Source of the DNA: Pseudomonadota bacterium
GTDB taxonomy: Bacteria > Pseudomonadota > Gammaproteobacteria > Burkholderiales > Burkholderiaceae_C
Assembly: GCA_021805805.1 (NCBI GenBank)
Contig: JAJZEB010000002.1
Coordinates: forward strand, 1 to 64,000
Reading direction: 5' to 3'
DNA length: 64,000 bases
The translations under genes and the position numbers were made by a program. This document shows, in pieces, positions 21,787-31,641 of this stretch; position 1 is the first letter of the stretch, and the number at the start of each line of letters is the position of its first letter. The notes beneath the pieces were generated by a model. That model did no database searches, was not told where the DNA came from, and saw nothing but the letters and a program-made list of their open reading frames with translations.

Positions 21787-21861
21787 TGGTGGGTGGTACA
21801 GGGTTTGAACCTGTGACCCCTGCCGTGTGAAGGCAGTGCTCTACCGCTGAGCTAACCACCC
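21787..21861 (-). tRNA. tRNA-Val (anticodon CAC)
   Basis: The 75-base minus-strand sequence folds into a full cloverleaf: acceptor GGGTGGT/ACCACCC, D stem GCTC/GAGC, anticodon stem CTGCC/GGCAG with loop TTCACAC (anticodon CAC, reading GUG), T arm ACAGG-TTCAAAC-CCTGT, and an encoded 3' ACCA. It starts 11 bases after the dnaQ stop on the same strand and is followed by a strong terminator, so it may be cotranscribed with dnaQ and processed. No integrase or attachment-site duplication is seen beside it. Confidence 0.96.
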
Positions 21862-21872
21862 GAAACCGTGCA

Positions 21873-22583
21873 TTATGCCACAGCTTTTTGCTGCGGGCGC
21901 CAAACGGCGCCATCTTTCGACGACGCGTCGATCTCCTGCAGGATCGCGTCGTGCAGCGCGCATTCGTCCGCCGAAGCCTGCAGTCGCGGCAGCACGAAAC
22001 CGGACAGATCCTGCAGCGCGTGGGCGGCGTCGCCGGGTTCGGTATCGGGATCGACGACCAGGCTGCCCTGGCCGCGCGTGAGCCAGATGTAGACCTCGGC
22101 CAGCAGTTCGGCGTCGAGCAGCGCGCCGTGCAGGGTGCGCCGGGTGTTGTCGACCCCGAAACGCTTGCACAACGCGTCCAGGCTGTTGAATTTGCCCGGA
22201 AACTGGGCCCGCGCCAACGCCAGCGAGTCGGTCACGCGGGCGCAGTGCGTCTCGAACGGAGCCAACCCGAGTCGCTCCAGCTCGGCGTCGAGAAAAGCGA
22301 GATCGAACGCGGCGTTGTGGATGATCACCTCGGCGCCGCGCACGAAGCCCAGCAGGTCATCGGCGATCTGCGCGAACAGCGGCTTGTCGGCGAGGAACTC
22401 CTCGGTCAGGCCATGCACGCGCAACGCGTCCGGGTGGCTGGCGCGCTGGGGATTGACGTAGCGCTGCAGGTGCGCGCCGGGTCGGCGGTGCAGCAACTCG
22501 ACCGCGGCGACCTCGATGATGCGATCGCCCCCGGCCGCGTTCAGTCCGGTGGTCTCGGTATCGAGAACGACCTGCCGGGTCAC
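21873..22583 (-). CDS. dnaQ: DNA polymerase III epsilon subunit (proofreading exonuclease)
   Basis: The 236-residue 3'-5' exonuclease of the replicative polymerase core. Exo I carries the metal ligands D8 and E10 (LDTETTG), Exo II is [13 protein letters not shown], and the Exo III-epsilon motif is [15 protein letters not shown] short C-terminal tail for binding the alpha subunit follows. The GTG at 22583 overlaps the rnhA stop (GTGA), indicating coupling. The rnhA-dnaQ-tRNA-Val order is common in Betaproteobacteria. Confidence 0.95.
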   Translation of the reverse strand: MTRQVVLDTETTGLNAAGGDRIIEVAAVELLHRRPGAHLQRYVNPQRASHPDALRVHGLTEEFLADKPLFAQIADDLLGFVRGAEVIIHNAAFDLAFLDAELERLGLAPFETHCARVTDSLALARAQFPGKFNSLDALCKRFGVDNTRRTLHGALLDAELLAEVYIWLTRGQGSLVVDPDTEPGDAAHALQDLSGFVLPRLQASADECALHDAILQEIDASSKDGAVWRPQQKAVA

Positions 22584-23056
22584 GCGCGGGCTCCGGCGCC
22601 CGGAGCCAGGCTGTCGATTCCGCGATTGGCCAGCGCGTCGGCGGCCTCGTTGCCGGCATCGCCGTTGTGCCCGCGCACCCAGACCCATTCGACCCGATGC
22701 GCGGCGCGCGCCTGGTCGAGCCGCTGCCACAGGTCGACGTTCTTCACCGGCTTGCGCTCGGCCGTTTTCCAGCCGCGCGCCTTCCAGCCCGCGAGCCACT
22801 CGGTGATGCCCTTGAGGACGTACTGCGAGTCGGTGAAAAGATGCACCGCGCACGGCCGGCGCAAACTCTCCAGCGCGACGATCGCGGCCATCAGCTCCAT
22901 GCGGTTGTTGGTCGTGTGCGGCTCGCCTCCGAACAGTTCCTTGTGGGTGTGTCCGCTGCGCAGCAGCACACCCCATCCGCCGGGGCCGGGGTTGCCGCGA
23001 CACGCACCGTCGGTATAGGCGTGCACGGTGGGCGCCGCGTCGTCGCTGTGATCCAT
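22580..23056 (-). CDS. rnhA: Ribonuclease HI
   Basis: RNase HI cuts the RNA strand of RNA-DNA hybrids during replication and R-loop removal. The 158-residue product has the catalytic carboxylates D16 (AYTDGAC), E54 (NNRMELMA), D76 (FTDSQYV) and D140 (NEAADALA), and the active-site His130 (VRGHNGD). ATG 23056 is chosen because GAGGA lies 6 bases upstream; two more ATGs occur at 23062 and 23086. It is coupled to dnaQ and lies 35 bases after the methyltransferase gene. Confidence 0.95.
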   Translation of the reverse strand: MDHSDDAAPTVHAYTDGACRGNPGPGGWGVLLRSGHTHKELFGGEPHTTNNRMELMAAIVALESLRRPCAVHLFTDSQYVLKGITEWLAGWKARGWKTAERKPVKNVDLWQRLDQARAAHRVEWVWVRGHNGDAGNEAADALANRGIDSLAPGAGARA

Positions 23057-23091
23057 CTGCATTCCTCGAAGTATCGCTTGGTCCATGTCCA

Positions 23092-23847
23092 TCACAAACG
23101 GCGCCGTCCGTGCGCCACCGGGCGCGCCACGGTGGCCTTGCCGGCGCGCCCCTGCCACGCTTTGCCGACCAGCCGCATCGCGCGCACGCGCTTGGTCGCC
23201 ACCAGCACGTACGCGGCGCCGAGCATCGGCCACCAGCGATCTCCGGCCGCGTCCATGAATCGCCAGCGCTGCAGCCACCGCTGGCCGTGCACTGCGGGCC
23301 GATAGCAACCGTAGCGCCCGCCGACGACCTCGAAACTCAGCAGCCGCAACCAGTCGCGGACGCGGCGCGGCGAAATGAACTCGCCGCGCTGCGGAACGTA
23401 CGGAGTCCCTCCGAGACGCGCCAGTGCCTGCCGCGCGCCCCACAGGCTCAATGCGTTGAAACCGGTGATCACCACGGAGCCGCCGGCAACCAGCACCCGA
23501 TCGACCTCGCGCAGGCAGGCGTGCGGATCGGAGGCGAGTTCCAGCGCGTGCGGCAGCACGACGAGGTCCAGGCTCGCGGTGGCCAGAGGCAGGTCGGTGA
23601 AATCGCAGTACAGCGCCACGCCCGGGTCCGTGACCGGCTGCTGCGCCGCGATCCAGCGGTGCGGCATGCGGTTGTGCGCCAGCGCGTGCCATGCCGGCAG
23701 GCCCAGCTGTACGGCGTGGAAGCCGAAAATGTCGGCGACGATGCGATCGAACTGCGCCTGCTCCCAGCCGAGCAGGTAGGCCCCCGCCGGAGTCTGCAGC
23801 CACTGCTCGAGACTTATACTGGCGCTGACTTCGGGACTGAAATGCAT
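23092..23847 (-). CDS. SAM-dependent methyltransferase (type 11-like)
   Basis: A 251-residue protein in the position usually held, in Betaproteobacteria, by a conserved methyltransferase between gloB and rnhA. The class I fold is visible though divergent: a central [15 protein letters not shown] block (motif II/III region, about 93-107) and [20 protein letters not shown] (about 113-131) match type 11 methyltransferases. The glycine-rich SAM loop is poorly preserved. The substrate is unknown. The C-terminus is strongly basic (Arg/Lys-rich after residue 225). Its ATG shares the hexamer ATGCAT with the divergent gloB start. Confidence 0.8.
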   Translation of the reverse strand: MHFSPEVSASISLEQWLQTPAGAYLLGWEQAQFDRIVADIFGFHAVQLGLPAWHALAHNRMPHRWIAAQQPVTDPGVALYCDFTDLPLATASLDLVVLPHALELASDPHACLREVDRVLVAGGSVVITGFNALSLWGARQALARLGGTPYVPQRGEFISPRRVRDWLRLLSFEVVGGRYGCYRPAVHGQRWLQRWRFMDAAGDRWWPMLGAAYVLVATKRVRAMRLVGKAWQGRAGKATVARPVAHGRRRL

Positions 23848-24618
23848 ATCGTCGCGCTGAACGCCTTTCGGGACAACTACATCTGGATGATCGTCGACGG
23901 GCGTTCGGCGCTCGTCGTCGACCCTGGCGACGCCGCTCCGGTATGGGCGGCCTGCGCGGCACAGGACCTGGACCTGTGCGGCATTCTAGTCACCCACCAT
24001 CACCACGACCATGTCGGCGGAATCGCCGCGCTGTGTGCGCGGCGTGCCGTTCCGGTCTGGGGCCCGGCGGGCGAAGACATCCCCGGGCGCACGGTCGCGC
24101 TGGACGACGGTGCGCGCGTGCACGTTCCGGGAATCGCGCTCGAGTTCACGGTGCTGGCGGTTCCGGGGCACACCCGCGGACACATCGCCTACTACGCCGA
24201 ACCGGCCGATTCAGCCCCTGTGCTGCTGTGCGGCGATACGCTTTTCTCGGCCGGATGCGGCCGCCTTTTCGAGGGCACGGCGCAGCAGATGCACGCGTCG
24301 CTGCAGCGACTGGCCGCGCTGCCCGAGGCCACGCGGGTGTATTGCGCGCATGAGTACACGATGAGCAATCTACAATTCGCCGCGCGGGTCGAGCCCGGCA
24401 GCGCCGCGCTGCACGACCACGCCGCGTGGTGCGCACAACAGCGCGCGGCGCAGCTGCCGACTCTGCCGAGCACCATCGGTCAGGAGCTGCGCATCAATCC
24501 GTTCCTGCGCCTGGACGCGCCGGAACTGCGCGCCTCGCTGAGCGGGCACTGCGGCCGTTCGCCGCGCGACGCAGTCGACGCGTTCGCGTTGCTGCGGCGA
24601 TGGAAAGACGAAGCTTGA
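23842..24618 (+). CDS. gloB: Hydroxyacylglutathione hydrolase (glyoxalase II)
   Basis: GloB hydrolyses S-lactoylglutathione to lactate and glutathione, the second step of methylglyoxal detoxification. The 258-residue metallo-beta-lactamase-fold protein has the metal motif TH-x-H-x-DH at 51-57 (THHHHDH), further ligands in VPGHTRGHI and [13 protein letters not shown], and the C-terminal glyoxalase II helical domain ([14 protein letters not shown]). ATG 23842 is the first half of ATGCAT, whose other half starts the methyltransferase on the opposite strand, so each gene's promoter must lie in the other's coding region. A TATACT at 23815-23820 could be its -10 box. Confidence 0.95.
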   Translation: MHIVALNAFRDNYIWMIVDGRSALVVDPGDAAPVWAACAAQDLDLCGILVTHHHHDHVGGIAALCARRAVPVWGPAGEDIPGRTVALDDGARVHVPGIALEFTVLAVPGHTRGHIAYYAEPADSAPVLLCGDTLFSAGCGRLFEGTAQQMHASLQRLAALPEATRVYCAHEYTMSNLQFAARVEPGSAALHDHAAWCAQQRAAQLPTLPSTIGQELRINPFLRLDAPELRASLSGHCGRSPRDAVDAFALLRRWKDEA

Positions 24619-24661
24619 TTGCACGACGCCGGCAGCTTGCCGGCTTGATGGGGGTGACGGG

Positions 24662-26425
24662 ATGCAGGGATTGCGTGGACTGAGATTCTGGGCGCTGGCC
24701 GCCTTCATGTTGACCGCGGCCGGTTGCGCGCTCGCTCCCCAGTCCACACCATCCAGCAGTGCGGAGCAAGGCCCCGCAGCTCAGGTTGCAGGCACCACTC
24801 CGGTGCTGACGCTCAGCGTCAATGCCCCGGAAGCCAATCCGGCTTCGGCAGCGCAGGTGCAAAGCGACGAAGCGATGGAAATGCAGGCCGCGCTCGACGC
24901 GGCCGATCACGCCCAGGTGCACTATCGCGACATCTGGCAGCGGGTGCGTGCGGGTTTCGGGATTCCGGACATGGACGGCCCCGGAATGCAGCGCTACGTG
25001 CAGCAAGCGGTGCAGTGGTATACAACCAAGCCCGAATATGTCGCGCGGATGACTGAGCGCTCGCGCAAGTATCTCTACTACATCCTGCAGGAAGTGCAGA
25101 AGCGGCACCTGCCCACAGAGCTTGCGCTGCTCCCGTTCGTCGAGAGCGCGTTCAATCCCGACGCGCTGTCGAGCGCGCAAGCCTCGGGCATGTGGCAATT
25201 CATTCCGAGCACCGGCAAGCACTACAACCTGCGCCAGACGATTTTCCAGGACGGGCGCCGCGACGTGCTGGCGTCGACCAATGCTGCGCTGGACTACCTG
25301 ACCAAGCTGCACGCCATGTTCGGCAACTGGCAGCTGGCGCTGGCCGCGTACAACTGGGGCGAGGGCGGGCTGCAGCGCGCCATCGCGTACAACGAAGCCC
25401 ACAATCTGCCGGTCGACTACGCGCATCTGCGCATGCCCGCGGAAACGCGCAACTACTACCCGAAACTGCAGGCGGTGAAGGACATCATCGCCGATCCTGC
25501 GAAGTACGGAATCACCTTGCCCGACGTGCCTGATCACCCCTATTTCAAGCCGGTGACGATCACCCAGGACATCGACGTGGCGCTGGCCGCCAGGCTCGCC
25601 GGAATCAGCATCCCGGAGTTCCGCGCGCTGAATCCGGCGTTCAAGAAACCGGTGATCCTGGCCGCGACCCATCCCCGCATCCTGCTGCCCTACGACAACG
25701 CCACTGCCTTCGAGCAGGCGCTGGCGGCGTACGACGGGCCTCTGGCGACCTGGACCACGTACACGGTGCGCAGCACCGAGAGCCCGCAACGGATCGCGCG
25801 CGCGCTGCACCTCAGCGAAGCCACGCTGCGCAGCGTCAACACCTTCCCGCACCACATCCTGATCCGCGCCGGCTCCACTCTGCTGGTGCCCAGACCGCCG
25901 CAGGACGACCACAACGTCAGCGCCCATGTCGCCGAACACGCCATGCTGGCCCTGGCGCCGGTCCCGCCGCGCGGGCGCCTGGTGCGCATCCGCGCCTGGC
26001 GCGGTGACACGCCGCGCACGGTGGCCCGCCGCTACCACCTGAGCCCGCTCGAGGTCGCGCGCTGGAACCACATGCGCGAAAGCGAACGCTTCCGCACCCG
26101 CGCGCTGCTCGTCGTCTACCTGCCGCACCGCGCGCCCGAACGTGCCGCGCACTGGGCGCACCGCATCGATCGTTCAAGGCTGGCCGCGCTGCGTCATGAC
26201 GAATACGAGCGCCGCATCCGCGAAGAACACCTGGCCGCGCTGCGTCACGACGAATACGTGCGCCGCATCCGCGCGGAACACCTGGCAGCGTTGCGCCGGG
26301 ACGAAGAGGTCCGCCGCATCCGCGAAGAGCGCCTGGCAGCGCGCCGCCGCGCCGAGCAGCTCGCGCGCCGCGAACCGCGCGTGCGCGGCGCCACGCCGCA
26401 GGACATCAGGCTGGCGCAACGCTGA
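24662..26425 (+). CDS. mltD: Membrane-bound lytic murein transglycosylase D with repeated C-terminal tail
   Basis: A lytic transglycosylase that cleaves the glycan strands of peptidoglycan. The 587-residue precursor has a lipoprotein-type signal ending LTAAGC (Cys22). The SLT domain (about 130-290) has the catalytic Glu161 in [11 protein letters not shown], followed by [12 protein letters not shown] and AYNWGEGG. LysM-like modules follow (about 362-410, [19 protein letters not shown], and about 440-475). After residue 500 the protein ends in a highly charged tail made of three 17-residue repeats ([21 protein letters not shown]) plus an Arg-rich end, which is not part of usual MltD. It follows gloB by 43 bases. 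Confidence 0.92.
   Translation: MQGLRGLRFWALAAFMLTAAGCALAPQSTPSSSAEQGPAAQVAGTTPVLTLSVNAPEANPASAAQVQSDEAMEMQAALDAADHAQVHYRDIWQRVRAGFGIPDMDGPGMQRYVQQAVQWYTTKPEYVARMTERSRKYLYYILQEVQKRHLPTELALLPFVESAFNPDALSSAQASGMWQFIPSTGKHYNLRQTIFQDGRRDVLASTNAALDYLTKLHAMFGNWQLALAAYNWGEGGLQRAIAYNEAHNLPVDYAHLRMPAETRNYYPKLQAVKDIIADPAKYGITLPDVPDHPYFKPVTITQDIDVALAARLAGISIPEFRALNPAFKKPVILAATHPRILLPYDNATAFEQALAAYDGPLATWTTYTVRSTESPQRIARALHLSEATLRSVNTFPHHILIRAGSTLLVPRPPQDDHNVSAHVAEHAMLALAPVPPRGRLVRIRAWRGDTPRTVARRYHLSPLEVARWNHMRESERFRTRALLVVYLPHRAPERAAHWAHRIDRSRLAALRHDEYERRIREEHLAALRHDEYVRRIRAEHLAALRRDEEVRRIREERLAARRRAEQLARREPRVRGATPQDIRLAQR
26180..26340 (+). repeat. 51-base tandem repeat within mltD
   Basis: Three consecutive 51-base units (26180-26230, 26231-26281, 26282-26332) and the start of a fourth encode 17-residue helical repeats with the pattern [17 protein letters not shown]. 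Units one and two are nearly identical, and the third has diverged ([17 protein letters not shown]). The period preserves the reading frame, so copy number could change without frameshift. Confidence 0.85.
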
Positions 26426-26447
26426 TCGGCGGTCGGAACACTTGGCC

Positions 26448-27365
26448 ATGCAAACACGCGTGCGGGACTATCTGACCGGATTGCAGGCGCGCATCCTCGA
26501 CGCCCTGGAGACCGCCGACGGCGGCAGGTTCCGGCGCGATGCGTGGACGCGTCCGGCAGAAGCTCCGCTGCAGGGCGACGGCGCCAGCAGCGTGATCGAG
26601 GACAGCGCGTTGTTCGAGCGCGGCGGCTGCAACTTCTCGTCGGTGCGCGGCCCCAGCCTGCCGCCGTCGGCGAGCGCCCACCGCGCCGAGCTGGCGGGCG
26701 CACCGTTCGAGGCCATGGGCGTGTCGCTGGTGCTGCATCCGCGCAACCCCCACGTTCCCACCGTGCACATGAACGTGCGCATGCTGGTCGCGCATCCGGC
26801 TGGCGGCGCGCCGAGCGCGTGGTTCGGCGGAGGCATGGACCTGACACCCTACTACGGCCAGGTCGAGGATGCGGTGCACTTCCATCGCAGCTGCAAACGC
26901 GCACTCGATTCCGTCGACCCCAGCTACCATCCGCGCTTCAAGCTTTGGTGCGACCGCTATTTCTTCCTCAAGCACCGAGACGAACCCAGAGGCATCGGCG
27001 GGGTGTTCTTCGACGACTTCACCGAAGGCGGCTTCGAGCGCGGTTTCGCGTTGATGCGGGCGACCGGAGACGCTTTCCTCGACGCCTACCTGCCGATCGT
27101 GCAGCGCCGCCGCGCGCTGCCCTACGGCGAGCGCGAACGCGCCTTCCAGTCGCTTCGGCGCGGCCGCTACGTCGAATTCAACCTGGTCTGGGACCGCGGC
27201 ACGCTGTTCGGGCTGCAGACCGGCGGCCGCACCGAGTCGATCCTGATGTCGATGCCGCCGCAAGCGAGCTGGCGCTACGACTGGCAGCCCGAGCCGGGCA
27301 GCGCCGAAGCGGCGTTGTACACCACGTTCCTCCCGCCACGCGATTGGGCCGCGGTTGAACTCTGA
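26448..27365 (+). CDS. hemF: Oxygen-dependent coproporphyrinogen III oxidase
   Basis: HemF oxidatively decarboxylates coproporphyrinogen III to protoporphyrinogen IX using O2, in heme biosynthesis. The 305-residue protein shows the family blocks [13 protein letters not shown] (about 57), [15 protein letters not shown] (about 97), [13 protein letters not shown] (about 125) and [10 protein letters not shown] (about 184). ATG 26448 is 22 bases after mltD. Its presence indicates an aerobic or facultative lifestyle. nadD starts 7 bases after its stop, so hemF, nadD, rsfS and rlmH form one tight operon. Confidence 0.97.
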   Translation: MQTRVRDYLTGLQARILDALETADGGRFRRDAWTRPAEAPLQGDGASSVIEDSALFERGGCNFSSVRGPSLPPSASAHRAELAGAPFEAMGVSLVLHPRNPHVPTVHMNVRMLVAHPAGGAPSAWFGGGMDLTPYYGQVEDAVHFHRSCKRALDSVDPSYHPRFKLWCDRYFFLKHRDEPRGIGGVFFDDFTEGGFERGFALMRATGDAFLDAYLPIVQRRRALPYGERERAFQSLRRGRYVEFNLVWDRGTLFGLQTGGRTESILMSMPPQASWRYDWQPEPGSAEAALYTTFLPPRDWAAVEL

Positions 27366-27372
27366 ATCCCCT

Positions 27373-27999
27373 GTGACGGACGCCGCATGCATCGGCCTGC
27401 TCGGCGGCAGTTTCGACCCGCCGCACCGCGCGCATCTGGCGCTCGCGCGCAGCGCGCTGCGCGCGCTGCGCCTCGATGCTGTGTGGTTGATCCCTGCGGG
27501 CCAGCCGTGGCAGCGCGCGCCGCTGGCCGCCAGCGCGCAGCAGCGCTGGGACATGGTGCAGTTGCTGCTGGCCGGCGAGCCGGGGCTGCACGCATGCGAC
27601 CTGGAACTGATGCGCGACGGCCCCAGCTACACCATCGACACCGTGCGCGAACTGCAGCGCCGCCATCCCCACACCGCGTACACGCTGATCGTCGGCTCCG
27701 ACCAGCTGGCCAATCTGTGCAGCTGGCGCGACTGGGAGGCGTTGGCCGCCGCCGTCGACATCGCCGCAGCAGCCCGCCCCGGCCACGCGCTGCAACCGCC
27801 TGCCGGCTTGCTGCAGGCGCTGCAGCGTGGTGGCCACGCGCTGCGGCTGCTGCCGTTGCCACCGCTGCCTCTGTCGGCCACCCAGGCCCGCGCCGCGCAC
27901 GGCAACACGCTGCGCACCATCGTGCCGCCGGCAGTCGCGCGCTATATTGAACAGCATCACATTTATCCCGACCCCGAAACGCCGCATGGACATCCGTAA
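27373..27999 (+). CDS. nadD: Nicotinate-nucleotide adenylyltransferase
   Basis: NadD adenylates nicotinate mononucleotide in NAD biosynthesis. The 208-residue protein has the nucleotidyltransferase motif GGSFDPPHRAH (about 10-20) and the C-terminal adenine-binding ISATxxR-like element, here LSATQARAAH. GTG 27373 is preferred; a TTG at 27355 inside the end of hemF is an alternative. Its last codons overlap the rsfS start by 14 bases, an arrangement conserved in many proteobacteria. Confidence 0.94.
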   Translation: MTDAACIGLLGGSFDPPHRAHLALARSALRALRLDAVWLIPAGQPWQRAPLAASAQQRWDMVQLLLAGEPGLHACDLELMRDGPSYTIDTVRELQRRHPHTAYTLIVGSDQLANLCSWRDWEALAAAVDIAAAARPGHALQPPAGLLQALQRGGHALRLLPLPPLPLSATQARAAHGNTLRTIVPPAVARYIEQHHIYPDPETPHGHP

Positions 28000-28552
28000 G
28001 CTGCAACGCACGATCGTCGACGCCCTCGAGGACGTCAAGGCCCAAGACATCCAGGTCTTCAATACCGAGGCGCTGACCAGCCTGTTCGATCGCGTGATCG
28101 TCGCCACCGGAAGCTCGAACCGGCAAACGCGCGCGCTGGCCGCCAGCGTGCGCGACCGCGTCAAGGCCGCCGGCGGGCAGGTGCGCAGTCCGGAAGGCGA
28201 CACCAGCGGGGAATGGGTCCTGGTCGACTGCGGCGACGCGGTCGTGCACGTGATGCAGCCGATGATTCGCGCCTATTACAAGCTCGAAGACATCTGGGGC
28301 GGCAAGACGGTGCACCTCAAGGGCAAGGATGCCGCGCAGGCGCCGACAAAGCCCGCCACCACTGCGCGCAAGACGACGGCGGGCAGGAGCGCTGCGGGCA
28401 AGACCGCGTCGGGCAAGACAGCTGCGAGCAAGACCGCGCCGAGCAAGACCGCTGCGAGCAAGACCGCGCCGAGCAAGACCGCTGCGAGCAAGACCGCTGC
28501 GAGCAGGGCGGCGCCGCGCAAGACCGCTGCGGCGCGTACGCGCGACGCGTGA
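27986..28552 (+). CDS. rsfS: Ribosomal silencing factor RsfS with Lys/Ala-rich C-terminal extension
   Basis: RsfS binds ribosomal protein uL14 and blocks subunit joining in starvation. Residues 1-114 are the standard domain (FDRVIVATGSSNRQTRALA, EGDTSGEWVLVDCGDAVVHVM, YYKLEDIWG). It continues with 74 further residues not found in typical RsfS (105-130 in all): a low-complexity tail of Lys, Thr, Ser and Ala with seven five-residue units (GKTAS/SKTAA/SKTAP) from about 138 to 172. The tail resembles those of histone-H1-like proteins and may bind RNA. ATG 27986 overlaps nadD, and the stop overlaps the rlmH start. Confidence 0.93.
   Translation: MDIRKLQRTIVDALEDVKAQDIQVFNTEALTSLFDRVIVATGSSNRQTRALAASVRDRVKAAGGQVRSPEGDTSGEWVLVDCGDAVVHVMQPMIRAYYKLEDIWGGKTVHLKGKDAAQAPTKPATTARKTTAGRSAAGKTASGKTAASKTAPSKTAASKTAPSKTAASKTAASRAAPRKTAAARTRDA
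28397..28501 (+). repeat. 15-base tandem repeat encoding the RsfS tail
   Basis: Seven 15-base units of the type GGCAAGACCGCxxCx or AGCAAGACCGCxxCx encode (G/S)KTA(A/P/S). The later units are almost identical at DNA level (alternating AAGACCGCGCCGAGC and AAGACCGCTGCGAGC), indicating recent expansion by slippage. All lengths are multiples of 15, so the frame into the rlmH overlap is kept. Confidence 0.85.
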
Positions 28553-29019
28553 ACATCTGGTTGATCGCAGTCGGCCAGCGCATGCCGCGCTGGGTCGACG
28601 AGGCCTACGCCGAGTACGCGCGCCGACTCCCCGCGCAGACTCCGCTGCGGCTCAAGGAGATCCGCCCGGAGGCGCGCGGCAGCGGCATCGGCGCCGACGC
28701 GGCGATGGAGCGTGAGGCGCAACGCATCGAGGCCGCGCTGCCTCCGGGCTGCCTGCGCATCGCGCTGGACGAGCACGGCACGCGCCAGACATCGGCCTCG
28801 CTGGCGCACGAGCTGCAGCGCTGGCGCCAGGATGGGCGCGACGTGGCGTTGCTCATCGGCGGCGCCGACGGACTCGCGCCGCGGCTCAAGGCCGGCGCCG
28901 ACGGTCTGCTGCGGCTGTCGGATCTGACGCTGCCGCACGGCTTGGCCAGGGTGCTGCTGGCCGAGGCGTTGTACCGCGCCCACACCCTGCTCGCCGGGCA
29001 CCCGTATCACCGCGCCTGA
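28549..29019 (+). CDS. rlmH: 23S rRNA pseudouridine-1915 N3-methyltransferase
   Basis: RlmH methylates pseudouridine 1915 in helix 69 of 23S rRNA. The 156-residue SPOUT-family protein has the C-terminal knot sequences LLIGGADGL and LSDLTLPHGLARVLLAEALYRAHTLLAGHPYHRA, with the conserved final HPYHR. The GTG at 28549 overlaps the rsfS stop as GTGA. Pairing with rsfS is near universal in proteobacteria. Length and motifs are standard. Confidence 0.96.
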   Translation: MNIWLIAVGQRMPRWVDEAYAEYARRLPAQTPLRLKEIRPEARGSGIGADAAMEREAQRIEAALPPGCLRIALDEHGTRQTSASLAHELQRWRQDGRDVALLIGGADGLAPRLKAGADGLLRLSDLTLPHGLARVLLAEALYRAHTLLAGHPYHRA

Positions 29020-29048
29020 GCACGCCGGCGCGGGCGTCGCGGTCGCGG

Positions 29049-30917
29049 TCAGCGCTGCTCGAGCGCTTCCCAGCGTTCGAGCAAGTCCAGCAGCGCGTCG
29101 TCGATCTCCTGCAGCCGGGCCTGCAGCGGCGCGATCTGATGCGGTTCATCGCGGTACAGCGCAGCGTCGCCCAGGCGTTCGCCGATACGCGCCTGTTCGG
29201 CCTCCAGCTCGACGATGCGCTGCGGCAGCTGTTCGAGCTCGCGCTGTTCCTTGTAGCTGAGCTTGCGCGCCGGCTGCGGCTGCCGCGGCTGTGCCGCCCC
29301 CGGCGCAGCCGCCGGCGGCGCGGAGGTCGCTGCCGCCGCAACCTCGCGCCGGCGCTGTGCCTGTGCCAGCCAGTCGTCGACACCGCCCTCGTATTCACGC
29401 CAGCAACCCGCGCCCTCGGCGACCAGCGTGCTGGTGACGACATGGTCGAGAAAACGGCGGTCGTGGCTGACCAGAAACACCGTGCCGTCGAACTCCTGCA
29501 GCAACTGCTCGAGCAGCTCCAAGGTCTCAACGTCGAGATCGTTGGTCGGCTCGTCGAGCACCAGCAGGTTCGCCGGGCGCGCGAACAGTCGCGCGAGCAA
29601 CAGCCGGTTGCGCTCGCCGCCCGACAGCGAACCGACCGGCGACAGCGCACGCTGCGGCGAGAACAGGAAATCGCCCAGATAGCCGATCACGTGCTTGCGC
29701 GCGCCGCCGATCTCGATCCAGTCGCCGCCCGGGCTGATGGTCTGCGCCAGCGTCGCCTGCGGATCGAGCGCGGCACGCATCTGGTCGAAGTAAGCCACCT
29801 GCAGACGCGTGCCGCGCCGCACGCGACCGGCGTCAGGCTCGATCTCGCCCAGGATCAGCTTGAGCAGCGACGTCTTGCCGGCGCCGTTGGGCCCGACCAC
29901 GCCGACCTTGTCGCCGCGCAGGATGGTCGTCGAGACCCCGCGCAGCAGCTGCCTGCCGCCAAGCGCCAGGTGCACATCGTCGAGGTCGGCGACGATGCGC
30001 CCGCCGGCTGCCGCAGCGTCCAGTTCCAGACGCACGCGTCCGAGCGTCTCGCGCCGTGCCGCGCGCGCAGCGCGAAGCCGCTGCAGCCGCTGCACGCGGC
30101 CGACGCTGCGCGTTCGCCGCGCTTCGACGCCCTTGCGGATCCACGCCTCCTCCAGCGCCAGCAGCTTGTCGGCGCGCGCGGCCGCGGCAGCCTCGTCGGC
30201 CAAGGCCTGCGCGCGGCGTGCCTCGAATGCCGCGAAATTGCCCGGGTAGCTGCGCAGCGCGCCGCGGTCGAGCTCGACGATGCGGGTCACCACCGCATCG
30301 AGGAAGGCTCGATCGTGGGTCACCAGGACCACCGTGCCGCGAAAGCCCTGCAGCAGCGACTCGAGCCAGATGATGGCATCGAGGTCCAGGTGGTTGGTCG
30401 GTTCATCGAGCAGCAGCAGGTCCGGATCGGCCACCAGCGCACGCCCCAGCGCGACGCGCTTGCGCATGCCGCCGGAAAGCTCGTCGATGCGCGCGCCGCC
30501 GTCGAGCCCGAGGCGTTCCAGAACCTGCGCCACGCGCTGCTGCCAGTTCCAGCCGTCGAGCAGCTCGATGCGCGCAAGCAGCGCGTCCAGGTCCTCGTCG
30601 GGCGGCTGCTCAGCAAAGCGCTCGCACAGTGCGCGCGCCTCGGCCACGCCTTCGGCAACGCCGTCGAACACGCTGGCGCCGGCGGCGAACTCGGCCTCCT
30701 GCGCCACGTAGACCTGGCGCAGCCCCTGCTGCAGCACCACACGCCCGTCGTCAGGCTGCTGCAACCCGGCGATGATCCGCAGCAACGACGATTTGCCGCT
30801 GCCGTTACGCCCGATCAGGCCGACCCGCTCGCCCGGCTCGAGCGCGAACGCGGCGTGGTCGAGCAGCGGCAGATGGCCGAAAGCAAGGCACAAATCAGTA
30901 CAACTCAGCAGGGACAT
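29049..30917 (-). CDS. uup: ABC-F family ATPase, Uup-like
   Basis: A cytoplasmic protein of two fused ABC ATPase domains and no membrane segment, 622 residues. Walker A motifs are GRNGSGKSS (about residue 38) and GPNGAGKTS (about 346), each followed by a signature (ELSGGMRKRVALGRAL; GSLSGGERNRLLLARLF). An Arg-rich linker lies between the domains, and the protein ends in a Glu/Gln-rich coiled coil (SYKEQRELEQLPQRIVELEAEQ) typical of Uup, which acts on ribosomes or DNA junctions to limit precise transposon excision. ATG 30917 gives the standard N-terminus MSLLSCTDL. It is divergent from maf. Confidence 0.92.
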   Translation of the reverse strand: MSLLSCTDLCLAFGHLPLLDHAAFALEPGERVGLIGRNGSGKSSLLRIIAGLQQPDDGRVVLQQGLRQVYVAQEAEFAAGASVFDGVAEGVAEARALCERFAEQPPDEDLDALLARIELLDGWNWQQRVAQVLERLGLDGGARIDELSGGMRKRVALGRALVADPDLLLLDEPTNHLDLDAIIWLESLLQGFRGTVVLVTHDRAFLDAVVTRIVELDRGALRSYPGNFAAFEARRAQALADEAAAAARADKLLALEEAWIRKGVEARRTRSVGRVQRLQRLRAARAARRETLGRVRLELDAAAAGGRIVADLDDVHLALGGRQLLRGVSTTILRGDKVGVVGPNGAGKTSLLKLILGEIEPDAGRVRRGTRLQVAYFDQMRAALDPQATLAQTISPGGDWIEIGGARKHVIGYLGDFLFSPQRALSPVGSLSGGERNRLLLARLFARPANLLVLDEPTNDLDVETLELLEQLLQEFDGTVFLVSHDRRFLDHVVTSTLVAEGAGCWREYEGGVDDWLAQAQRRREVAAAATSAPPAAAPGAAQPRQPQPARKLSYKEQRELEQLPQRIVELEAEQARIGERLGDAALYRDEPHQIAPLQARLQEIDDALLDLLERWEALEQR

Positions 30918-31036
30918 CGTCAACGATCGGTCAAATCCGCATTGTCCTCCATCCCGCGGCGCGGTGCGGATGCCGCCGCACGAATCCGTGCATCGCCGCT
31001 GCCGGTATGATCGAAGCCTGTCGAACGCTGCGCCTC

Positions 31037-31641
31037 ATGTCGTCCAACACCATCGTTTATCTCGCTTCCTCGAGCCCACGGCGACGCGAACTGCTGCGCC
31101 AGATCGGCGTCGCGTTCGCGCCGCTCGAACCCGAACCCGACGAGGATGCCGAAGCCCTCGAGCAGCCGCTGCACGCGGAGACCCCGACGCACTACGTGCA
31201 GCGCGTCACCGCGCTGAAGCTGCAGGCCGCGCGTGCGCGGCTGCGCCGCCGCAGCCTGCCCGACGGCGTGATCCTGTGCGCCGACACCACGGTGGCGCTG
31301 GGCCGCAGACTGTTCGGCAAGCCGCAAGACGCGGCCGACGCCGCAGCGATGCTGCGTGCGCTCGGCGGCACCACGCACCGCGTGCTGACCGCGGTGGCGC
31401 TGGCGCACGGCAGCCACACCGACAGCGCGCTCAACGTCAGCCGCGTGCGCATGGCAGCGGTCGACGAGGCCGCGCTGCAGGCGTACATCGCCAGCGGGGA
31501 ACCCTTCGGCAAGGCCGGCGGCTACGCCGTGCAGGGGCGCGCGGCCGCGTTCATCGCGCACATCAGCGGCAGCCACTCCGGAATCATGGGCCTGCCGCTG
31601 TTCGAGACCTCCGCGCTGCTGCGCGCCGCAGGAGCGCTGTG

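Noticed and set aside
21787..21861. tRNA-Val considered as an island insertion site
   Set aside because: No integrase, duplicated tRNA 3' end or composition change was found beside it; neighbours are the usual dnaQ side and a short hypothetical gene.
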